Assembly (NCBI GenBank): GCA_016206405.1 | Contig: JACQRQ010000241.1 | Coordinates: 1-11,628 of the forward strand | Reading direction: 5' to 3' | Source of the DNA: Elusimicrobiota bacterium | GTDB lineage: Bacteria; Elusimicrobiota; Elusimicrobia; O2-12-FULL-59-9 | Length of the DNA stretch: 11,628 nt | Shown here: positions 6,313 to 11,628 of the stretch, one piece after another | How the letters are laid out: every line of letters starts with the position of its first letter | Position numbering within the stretch: position 1 is the stretch's first letter | Notes under the pieces: generated by a model | What the model was told of the DNA's origin: nothing | Seen by the model: only the letters and a program-made list of their open reading frames with translations | Database searches by the model: none | Position numbers and translations under genes: made by a program

Positions 6313-7586
6313 GCCGAATCAAAAAAATAGCCGCCCGTGAAATTTTAGACTCCCGCGGACTGCCCACGGTCGAGGTCGACGTCCGCCTCGCCGACGGAGC
6401 CCTCGGACGCGCCTCCGTCCCCAGCGGCGCCTCCACCGGAAAGCATGAGGCGCTGGAGCTGCGCGACAACGACCTCAAGCGCTATTTCGGCAAAGGCGTC
6501 CGCAGAGCGGTCGCCAACGTCTGCCGCCGGATCGCCCCGCGGCTCATCGGGCTGGACGCCAAAGACCAGCAAAAGGCGGACGGCGCGATGCTGCGGCTGG
6601 ATGGAACGGCCAATAAATCCAGGCTGGGCGCCAACGCCATTCTGGCGGTTTCTCTGGCGGTTCATCGCGCCCACGCCTCCAGCCGGCAGCGTCCGGTTTA
6701 CCAGACCCTGCGCGAAACCTACGGCATACGGGAGCGGCATTTTTACATGCCGACGCCCCTGTTCAACATTTTAAACGGCGGGCGCCACGCCGACAACGGC
6801 CTCGCCATACAGGAGTTCATGATCGTGCCGGCGGGCGCGCGATCCTTCCGGCAGGCCCTGCAGTGGGGCTCGGAAATCTACCACGCCCTCAAAAAGATCC
6901 TGCAAAAGAGGGGGTTGCCGACCTCCGTCGGCGATGAAGGGGGATTCGCCCCGAAGCTGAAATCCAATGAAGAGGCCATTCAAATCATTTTGGAAGCCGT
7001 GAGGCATTGCGGCTATGGCCGGGGCGTCGGCATCGCCATAGACGCGGCCGCCTCCGAATTTTTCCAGGGGGGCCGCTACCGCCTCAACAGCCACAGTCTC
7101 ACGCCCTCGCAAACCACCGAGATTTACAGAGCCTGGGCCCGGAAATACCCCATCTTATCGCTGGAAGACGGCCTGGCCGAAGACGACTGGACCGGCTGGG
7201 CGGAACTCACCCGAAAGCTGGGAAACAAAATGCGGCTTGTGGGCGATGATATTTTCGTCACCAACCCCGCCCGGCTGAAGAAAGGCGTCGGCGCCAAAAT
7301 CGCCAACGCTATCTTGATCAAGCTCAATCAGATCGGCACGCTGACCGAAACCATGGAAACCATACGGCAGGCAAAGTCCAGCGGATACGCCACCATCATT
7401 TCTCACCGCAGCGGAGAAACGGAAGACGCCTTCATATCGGACTTGGCCGTGGCGGTCAACGCCGGGGCCATAAAAACCGGCGCCCCCTGCCGCTCGGAAC
7501 GGCTGGCCAAGTACAACCAATTGCTGCGCATCGAGGAAAACCTGGGACGGCGAGGCCGCTATGCCGGAAAAATGGAGTTCGCCTGA
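6309..7586 (+). CDS. eno: Enolase (phosphopyruvate hydratase)
   Basis: Enolase converts 2-phosphoglycerate to phosphoenolpyruvate in glycolysis, in the cytoplasm, and is a Mg2+-dependent homo-oligomer. The 425 aa length is typical. Motifs in order: REILDSRGLPTVEVDV (10-25); the flexible loop SVPSGASTGKHEALELRD (36-53); the first acidic residue region AIQEF (Glu169) and GDEGGFAP (Glu210). The metal ligands are Asp245 (AIDAAASEF), Glu286 (SLEDGLAEDDW) and Asp313 (VGDDIFVTN). The general base is Lys338 (IKLNQIGT), with SHRSGETED (365-373) and Lys389 (IKTGAPCRSERLAKYNQLLRIEE). All key residues are present. The ATG overlaps the mutase stop by 4 bases, and the ftsB-like gene follows immediately. 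Adjacency of eno and ftsB is conserved in many bacteria, which supports both calls. Confidence 0.97.
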   Translation: MSRIKKIAAREILDSRGLPTVEVDVRLADGALGRASVPSGASTGKHEALELRDNDLKRYFGKGVRRAVANVCRRIAPRLIGLDAKDQQKADGAMLRLDGTANKSRLGANAILAVSLAVHRAHASSRQRPVYQTLRETYGIRERHFYMPTPLFNILNGGRHADNGLAIQEFMIVPAGARSFRQALQWGSEIYHALKKILQKRGLPTSVGDEGGFAPKLKSNEEAIQIILEAVRHCGYGRGVGIAIDAAASEFFQGGRYRLNSHSLTPSQTTEIYRAWARKYPILSLEDGLAEDDWTGWAELTRKLGNKMRLVGDDIFVTNPARLKKGVGAKIANAILIKLNQIGTLTETMETIRQAKSSGYATIISHRSGETEDAFISDLAVAVNAGAIKTGAPCRSERLAKYNQLLRIEENLGRRGRYAGKMEFA

Positions 7587-7587
7587 A

Positions 7588-7881
7588 ATGCGCCGGGGCC
7601 TGTCAAAACGCGTAAAAAAGCACTGGCGCATGCTGCTGGCCGCCGCGGCGCTGGCCTGCGTCTTGTTCGGCAACGAAGGCTTCAGGCAGTTGCTGCGCAA
7701 CAACCTCGAGCTCCGGCGCGCCCAAGGCGAGCTGGCGGGCCTGGAAAACGAGGGGAAAAAACTCCTTAAGGAGATGGGCTTGCTCAAAAACGACCCGGCC
7801 TACCTGGAAAAAATAGCCCGCACGGAACTGGGGCTGATCAAGCCCGGCGAGATAGAGTATAGGTTTGAGAAGAGTGAATAA
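7588..7881 (+). CDS. ftsB: FtsB/DivIC-family septum formation initiator
   Basis: This is a small bitopic inner-membrane division protein; FtsB relatives join FtsL and FtsQ in the divisome. From ATG 7588 the protein is 97 aa. It has a basic cytoplasmic N-terminus (MRRGLSKRVKKHW), one transmembrane helix at about 14-28 (MLLAAAALACVLFGN), and a coiled coil at about 33-65 (LLRNNLELRRAQGELAGLENEGKKLLKEM). The family's closing motif follows, DPAYLEKIARTELGLIKPGEIEY (69-91). An alternative ATG at 7561, preceded by GAGG, would add 9 residues and overlap the end of enolase by 26 bases. ATG 7588 lies 1 base after the enolase stop, so coupling works for either. The stop TAA abuts the stop of the opposing gene with no gap. 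Confidence 0.85.
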   Translation: MRRGLSKRVKKHWRMLLAAAALACVLFGNEGFRQLLRNNLELRRAQGELAGLENEGKKLLKEMGLLKNDPAYLEKIARTELGLIKPGEIEYRFEKSE

Positions 7882-7886
7882 TCACT
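7873..7886. repeat. Small palindrome spanning the abutting stop codons
   Basis: AGTGA-ATAA-TCACT is centred on the two stop codons of the convergent genes (TAA 7879-7881 on plus, TGA 7884-7882 on minus). A 5-bp stem with a 4-base loop is too weak to be a convincing terminator, and no T-run follows on either strand. Confidence 0.4.
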
Positions 7887-8979
7887 TGATTTCAAATGGG
7901 GTCGGTTTGGAAAAATTTCCCTCGGCCCCGAGCAAATCCACCAGGGCGACGCGCCACCAATAAGCGCCCTTGGGCAGGTTCTTGCCCAGGTCGACCGTTT
8001 CCGCCACATCAAAAAATTTATCGATGGTCACCTCGTTAAAATTTTCCCTTCGCGAAATCTGAAGCCGGTAACCCTGAATCGGCATGCCGATTGCAAGAGC
8101 GTCGGTATCGCCTTCCTGACCGTTTCCTTTTCCCAATTCCAATGAAATCCTCTGGCGATCGAGGCGAAAGCGCGTTTTTTCTTCCTGGGATTTGACTAGG
8201 CCGGTCGCGATCACCGCTTCGGGCGGGATGGTGGTGGGCGCAGACGGCGCCCGCCCGAGCTTGACTTCCGTGGCGAAGCCGGCGTTGACCGCCACGGATT
8301 TGCCCTCGGCCTCGACGTCGGCCGAGCCGCGATACACCTGCACGACCGTGCTGTTTGTCGGAGTGATCCTGGCCATATAATCCGTCCCGGGTTTGGGAGT
8401 GATTTTGGCGGAAGCGGTCATCGTTTGCACGACTCCCTGCACCCGCAGCTCTCCCTTAAGCAGCTCGGTCTGAAGTTTGGGCGGCAAGAGAACGGCGTGC
8501 GAATTTTCCCGCAAGCTGAGGATGTCGCCGGTGCCGAATAACACGCGGGCTTCGGATAGGACCATGGTGCGCAGGGCGTCCTCGGGAAAAAGGATCATTT
8601 TCATCTGGGCCGATTTCCAATCCGGAGTCTCCCGCCGCCGGACGCTGACCTCGTTTCTCAGATAAACCATCTCCGCCGAGCGATAGCGCTCCTTGACCAG
8701 CCGCAGAGGGACTTTGAGAAGCATGCCCGGCAAAGCCACGGTCACGTCGCTGCTCAACTGCGCGTTATGCTGGACGATTTGAGGCCATTGGCGGGGGTCT
8801 TTGAGGTACTTCTGAGAGATGCTCCACAGCGTGTCGCCCGGCTGCACGACGACGTTTTGATAGACGACTTTTTGCCGGACGTCGTCCGCCGCGCCCGTTT
8901 CTTGGCCTTGAAATACGCCCGGCGATAGGAGCCGCAGGGATAGGAGCAAAGGCAAAATAATCCGCCGGCAAGAGATCAT
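7882..8979 (-). CDS. Secreted LysM- and FecR-domain protein
   Basis: The protein is 365 aa. Residues about 5-25 (RRIILPLLLSLRLLSPGVFQG) form an N-terminal signal peptide or membrane anchor with no lipobox Cys. LysM lies at about 43-91: VVQPGDTLWSISQKYLKDPRQWPQIVQHN, then LPGMLLKVP. LysM binds peptidoglycan, so the protein is probably periplasmic and wall-attached. Residues about 120-240 resemble a FecR domain: FGTGDILSLRENSHAVLLPP, then LLKGELRV, then TVVQVYRGSADVEAEGKSVAVNAGFATEV. The tail (about 302-364, YRLQISRRENF, then LPKGAYWWRVALVDLLGAEGNFS) looks like an Fn3-like sandwich. Despite the FecR name, the topology does not suggest sigma/anti-sigma signalling; structural carbohydrate or wall binding is as likely. 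The ATG is 3 bases after the kinase stop, without a Shine-Dalgarno, indicating coupled translation in one operon. Confidence 0.85.
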   Translation of the reverse strand: MISCRRIILPLLLSLRLLSPGVFQGQETGAADDVRQKVVYQNVVVQPGDTLWSISQKYLKDPRQWPQIVQHNAQLSSDVTVALPGMLLKVPLRLVKERYRSAEMVYLRNEVSVRRRETPDWKSAQMKMILFPEDALRTMVLSEARVLFGTGDILSLRENSHAVLLPPKLQTELLKGELRVQGVVQTMTASAKITPKPGTDYMARITPTNSTVVQVYRGSADVEAEGKSVAVNAGFATEVKLGRAPSAPTTIPPEAVIATGLVKSQEEKTRFRLDRQRISLELGKGNGQEGDTDALAIGMPIQGYRLQISRRENFNEVTIDKFFDVAETVDLGKNLPKGAYWWRVALVDLLGAEGNFSKPTPFEIK

Positions 8980-8982
8980 GGT

Positions 8983-11154
8983 TCAGGAATTCTGGTCCGC
9001 GGCGGCGGCTTGGGCCGCTTGGGCCGGAGCGTCCGGCACAAGGGGGACCGTGAAAAAGATCTCGCTTCCCACCCCCACCTGGGACTCGACCCAAATTTTG
9101 CCCCCATGCGCCTCCACGATGTATTTGCAGATCGTCAGGCCCAGTCCGGAACCGCCGCGCCGGGCCTTTTCCACCTGCTGAAACTTCTCGAAGACTTTCT
9201 GCAAATAGGCGGAGGGTATGCCCTCGCCGGTATCGCGCACGCTGCACAGCCAATGTTCTTTCTCCTGCTGCAAACGAACCAAAATTTCCCCGCCTGAGGA
9301 AGTGAACTTCAAGGCATTGCCGATCAAATTGGTGAATACGCGCTCCAACAGAGCGGCGTCCACAAACGCCGGCTCCTGGCCGTGGACCTCCATCTTCAGA
9401 TCGATTTTCCGCCGCAGCGCCACGCCCTGGTTCATCTCGACGATTCTTGAGACTATTTTTTCCAGATTCCAAGGCTCGCACACCACCGACATTTTCTTGG
9501 CCTCGATTTTGGCGACGTCTAAAATATTTTGAATCATGTCCAGGAGCTTTTTTGTGGCGCGATTCGTGTTCTCAATAACCTGGTTCTGCAAGGGCGTCAA
9601 AAGGGGCTCCAGTTTCATGGTCTCCATATAGCCGGTGATGCACTGGATGGGGTTTTTTAGGTCGTGGGTGATGGAGTGGATGAACTGCTCCTTCATCGCC
9701 TCGATCTCCTTCTCAAGACTGACGTCGCGGAAGGCGATGACCACGCCCTGAGGCTCCCTTTTCCCCGGGGCGATCACCGTGCGGCCCAACGCCTTGAAGA
9801 ATCTTTTACCGGCGCCGTCGGCGCTCAAAACCAGATCCTTCATCAAACCCTTGGTGGGGTTTTTGCGCACCGAATCCAACACCTCCTGGGTCCACTCGCG
9901 AGGCAGGCAGTCCTGGATGCGTTTTTCCTCCAACGAGCCGTTCAAACTGATCCCTAAGATTTTCTTGGCTTGGCGGTTGGCCAAGAGGATTCTCCCCTCA
10001 TAATCGGTCATCACGATTCCGTCCTCGATCGAAAACAAAATGGCCTCCGTTTTTTCCTGCTCCTCGATCAGCCGGTCGATTTGAAGCTGGGCGTAGTTGC
10101 GCAGCCGCTCGGTCATCCGATTGAAGGTGTCGGCCAGGTCGCGCAGCTCATCGTGGGTGGTCACCTCCACGTGGTGGGTGAAGTTGCCCAGCGACATTTC
10201 GTGGGCGCCGCGCGTCAGCGCCAAGAGGGGCTGCACGAGGCGGCGGGAAATGATATAGGCGATGACCAGGGCCAAAACGCCCAGAACCAGCAGGAAGGTC
10301 ATCGCCCGGCGCCGCATCTCGGAAACGGTCACGTACGCCTCGGTCTTGAGCTGCACCGTCAACATGGACGCGTCCAAAACAGGAATCGGCGCGTACGCCC
10401 CGACATAGGCCGTCCCCGAGGCGTCTTCGTATTCGCTGGAGCCGATGGAAACGGCTTTGATGCTCTGCTTGACGATGGGCCACTGGCTCACCTCTTTTAG
10501 GCGGTCCGCGCCCTGGAAGCGCCCCTCCGGATAGAGAATCGGATCGCCTGAGAAATCCACCATCATCGCGAAACCGGTGCCTCCCAGCCGCTCCTCGGCA
10601 ACCAGCTCCTTCATCGCCTGGAGAGAAAGCATGACGAAACAGCCGCCTCTGCGCAGCGGCAAATACATCCTCAGCACGGGAACGGTCTTTCCCATGACCT
10701 GCTCGGCGGGATCAATCCGTAGGATTTTTTTCCCGCCGGCAAGAAACTCCCGGAAGGACTTTTCCTCGGAGTGAGAGTTCAACTGCATGCCGCCGGCGCG
10801 GGTGGACGCGACCACCTTGAAAAATTCCATGCCCTTGGAGTCCAGAAAGGCGATCTCTAAAATGCCTTTGCTCGATTCCACCAAGGACTTGAGCAGGTCT
10901 CTTTGGTCATCCCAGGAAAGGTTCTTTTGGAGGGCAGTGAGCGCGAATTCGAGCTTTTGGTCTTCGATCGCCAATTCCTTTTCGACGTTGACCGCCAATT
11001 TCTGAGCCATCTTGGTGTGCAGCTCCAAAATGGCGCCCTGCACCGCCCGCTGGTTGATGGAAATGAGCTGCCAACCGACCAAGCTGACCGGCAGCGCGGC
11101 CAAAAACAGCAGGATGAGCGAAAATTTTGTTCTTAACTTGATTCGAAATTTCAT
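8983..11154 (-). CDS. Membrane sensor histidine kinase (extracytoplasmic sensor, HAMP, PAS, HisKA, HATPase)
   Basis: The protein is 723 aa. TM1 is at about 11-32. An extracytoplasmic sensing region at about 33-280 looks like a double Cache-type fold, with ILEIAFLDSKGMEFFKV and FAMMVDFSGDPILYPEG as the two typical strand pairs. TM2 is at about 284-303. HAMP is at about 304-356 (RRLVQPLLALTRGAHEMSLGNF, then DELRDLADTFNRM). A PAS domain spans about 366-480 (ILFSIEDGIVMTDYEGRILLANRQAKKILG). In the HisKA segment FIHSITHDLKNPIQ, His497 is the phosphoacceptor. The ATPase domain has the N box NLIGNALKFTSSGG (Asn613), DTGEGIP (641-647), FEKF and GSGLGLTICKYIVEAHGG. The C-terminus ends in an Ala/Gln-rich tail. 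No response regulator is adjacent, so it is an orphan kinase here. It is co-transcribed with the LysM-FecR gene 3 bases downstream, suggesting an envelope-related signal. The ligand cannot be predicted. Confidence 0.94.
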   Translation of the reverse strand: MKFRIKLRTKFSLILLFLAALPVSLVGWQLISINQRAVQGAILELHTKMAQKLAVNVEKELAIEDQKLEFALTALQKNLSWDDQRDLLKSLVESSKGILEIAFLDSKGMEFFKVVASTRAGGMQLNSHSEEKSFREFLAGGKKILRIDPAEQVMGKTVPVLRMYLPLRRGGCFVMLSLQAMKELVAEERLGGTGFAMMVDFSGDPILYPEGRFQGADRLKEVSQWPIVKQSIKAVSIGSSEYEDASGTAYVGAYAPIPVLDASMLTVQLKTEAYVTVSEMRRRAMTFLLVLGVLALVIAYIISRRLVQPLLALTRGAHEMSLGNFTHHVEVTTHDELRDLADTFNRMTERLRNYAQLQIDRLIEEQEKTEAILFSIEDGIVMTDYEGRILLANRQAKKILGISLNGSLEEKRIQDCLPREWTQEVLDSVRKNPTKGLMKDLVLSADGAGKRFFKALGRTVIAPGKREPQGVVIAFRDVSLEKEIEAMKEQFIHSITHDLKNPIQCITGYMETMKLEPLLTPLQNQVIENTNRATKKLLDMIQNILDVAKIEAKKMSVVCEPWNLEKIVSRIVEMNQGVALRRKIDLKMEVHGQEPAFVDAALLERVFTNLIGNALKFTSSGGEILVRLQQEKEHWLCSVRDTGEGIPSAYLQKVFEKFQQVEKARRGGSGLGLTICKYIVEAHGGKIWVESQVGVGSEIFFTVPLVPDAPAQAAQAAAADQNS

Positions 11155-11173
11155 ACCCCGCCTCGATATTAGT

Positions 11174-11201
11174 AGTTTAACATAAAACCGCCCAAATTCA
11201 A
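11174..11201 (-). promoter_or_regulatory. Possible promoter for the kinase-LysM/FecR operon
   Basis: On the minus strand TTGAAT (11201-11196) and TAAACT (11179-11174) are separated by 16 bases. The expected start near 11167 gives a leader of about 13 bases, with a weak GAGG about 8 bases before the ATG. Confidence 0.4.
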
Positions 11202-11362
11202 GAGAACGCCCCGCGAAGGGGGCCGCCGCGCCTCGTCACGCTCCACTGGAGCTTCCATCGTCCCTGAGCTCTGCGAAGGGGCTGGCGCATCCGGGTCCCC
11301 GCAGCACTGCGAAGGGGGCCAAAGGGCCCAGGCGCTGCATAGGACCAAAGGGCAATTCAAGC
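11202..11362. other. Intergenic stretch with three GCGAAGGGG repeats, no gene supported
   Basis: This is the gene-free part of the 335-base gap between the divergent kinase and the last gene. It holds three direct copies of GCGAAGGGG (11213-11221, 11273-11281, 11309-11317), two of them in a TGCGAAGGGG context. A small inverted repeat GGGCC-AAA-GGGCCC sits at 11316-11329. No protein in any frame looks real. The repeats may be decayed copies of a dispersed element; function is unknown. Confidence 0.4.
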
Positions 11363-11392
11363 TTGACATGCCGGCGCGGAATTGTTTAGGAT
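11363..11392 (+). promoter_or_regulatory. Promoter upstream of the right-hand secreted-protein gene
   Basis: A consensus -35 TTGACA (11363-11368) and a -10 TAGGAT (11387-11392) are separated by 18 bases. The expected start is near 11399, which leaves a leader of about 90 bases before ATG 11490. That contrasts with the very short leaders elsewhere in this window. Confidence 0.55.
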
Positions 11393-11398
11393 AAGGTC

Positions 11399-11451
11399 AA
11401 GCCGATTCCCGACGCCCAAACGTCTTTGTTTCACCTGGGAATTGGCTTTTT
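11399..11451 (+). terminator. Terminator-like hairpin in the 5' leader (possible attenuator)
   Basis: GCCGATTCCC (11401-11410) pairs with GGGAATTGGC (11437-11446) over all 10 positions as RNA (one G-U). It is immediately followed by TTTTT (11447-11451), and two flanking A-U pairs can extend the stem to 12. A small inner hairpin GACG-CCCAAA-CGTC (11411-11424) fits in the loop. The structure lies just after the predicted transcription start and before the coding region, as an attenuator or riboswitch expression platform would. A further AGGTC (11395-11399)/GACCT (11469-11473) pairing is possible. I do not recognise a known riboswitch consensus. Confidence 0.5.
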
Positions 11452-11477
11452 CATCCGGAGCCGTTGGAGACCTGAAC

Positions 11478-11483
11478 GAGGAG
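11478..11483 (+). promoter_or_regulatory. Shine-Dalgarno of the right-hand gene
   Basis: GAGGAG lies 6 bases before ATG 11490 and fixes this start. Confidence 0.7.
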
Positions 11484-11489
11484 CGTGTT

Positions 11490-11628
11490 ATGCTAAAAAA
11501 AGCCTTCCGCCGGCCGGTCGCCGCCGTATGCTTCGTCCTCTTAAGCTTTGGTGCGATGTCGGTTCGCGCGGGCCAGCCCCGCGCCGGTTCCGACGAGATT
11601 ATCCGGCGGCTGGGTCCCCAGGTCGGGT
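11490..11628 (+). CDS. N-terminus of a secreted or membrane-anchored protein (runs off window)
   Basis: Only 46 codons are visible. MLKKAFRRPVAAVCFVLLSFGAMSVRAG is a standard signal peptide: a basic n-region, a hydrophobic core at about 10-23, and an A-rich cleavage region with a likely cut after VRA or RAG. It is followed by the start of a mature chain containing SDEIIRRLGPQVG. This is too short to assign a family. The start is supported by GAGGAG at proper spacing and by a consensus promoter, and expression may be controlled by the terminator-like leader. There is a Cys in the hydrophobic core but no clear lipobox. Confidence 0.7.
   Translation, partial: MLKKAFRRPVAAVCFVLLSFGAMSVRAGQPRAGSDEIIRRLGPQVG

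Noticed and set aside
8983..9481. Minus-strand frame 8765-9481 overlapping the kinase and LysM-FecR genes
   Set aside because: It is out of frame with the ATPase domain motifs of the kinase and has no domain of its own.
11169..11369. 66-codon minus-strand open frame upstream of the kinase
   Set aside because: It has no recognisable domain, and its sequence comes from the GCGAAGGGG-type repeats. It overlaps the likely kinase promoter.
11395..11489. Known riboswitch (for example c-di-GMP type) in the leader
   Set aside because: A GACGCCCAAACGTC segment superficially recalls parts of known aptamers, but the required conserved core and junctions are not present, so I call only a terminator-like structure.

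Overview
This window looks like an ordinary chromosomal segment of a moderately GC-rich, diderm-type bacterium. It has type IV pilin or pseudopilin genes, periplasmic LysM/FecR-type proteins and a membrane sensor kinase. Several promoters sit almost directly on the start codon, several starts have no visible Shine-Dalgarno sequence, and low-complexity repeats have been tolerated between and inside genes. Together with the domain mix (prepilin N-termini, carboxypeptidase-regulatory-like and lamin-tail domains), this would fit an uncultured lineage such as Elusimicrobiota or Omnitrophota. That placement is a weak inference, because no rRNA or marker gene is present to settle it.

Layout, left to right. 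Positions 1-1250 (minus) hold most of a PilV/GspI-like prepilin carrying extra extracellular domains; its 3' end lies outside the window. A 105-117 bp divergent region holds two well-spaced sigma70-type promoters. A nucleotide-sugar 6-dehydrogenase of the UDP-GlcNAc/UDP-ManNAc class follows (1368-2669, plus). Positions 2667-2849 are a low-complexity inverted and tandem repeat block whose two ends supply the stop codons of the convergent genes on either side. Then comes a minus-strand operon of a slipin (SPFH) gene followed by hemW (4704 to 2847). Divergent from it is a plus-strand operon of phosphohexomutase, enolase and ftsB-like genes (4834-7881). This meets a second minus-strand operon head-on with zero bases between the stop codons: an orphan sensor histidine kinase followed by a secreted LysM-FecR protein (11154 to 7882). 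A 335 bp intergenic region follows, with short repeats and a promoter leading into a structured, terminator-like leader. The window closes with the first 46 codons of a secreted or membrane protein (11490 onward).

Functionally, the window mixes central carbon metabolism (phosphohexomutase, enolase), precursor supply for surface polysaccharide (nucleotide-sugar dehydrogenase, plus the hexose-1-phosphate made by the mutase), cell division (FtsB-like), envelope sensing and structure (slipin, sensor kinase, LysM-FecR, pilin) and heme-related radical-SAM chemistry (HemW). No defence system, CRISPR array, transposase, tRNA or rRNA was seen. The most notable points are a recurrent leaderless-type promoter architecture, the unusual pilin fusion, the repeat block ending in stop codons, a repeat-like in-frame insertion in the mutase gene, and an attenuator-like leader at the right end.
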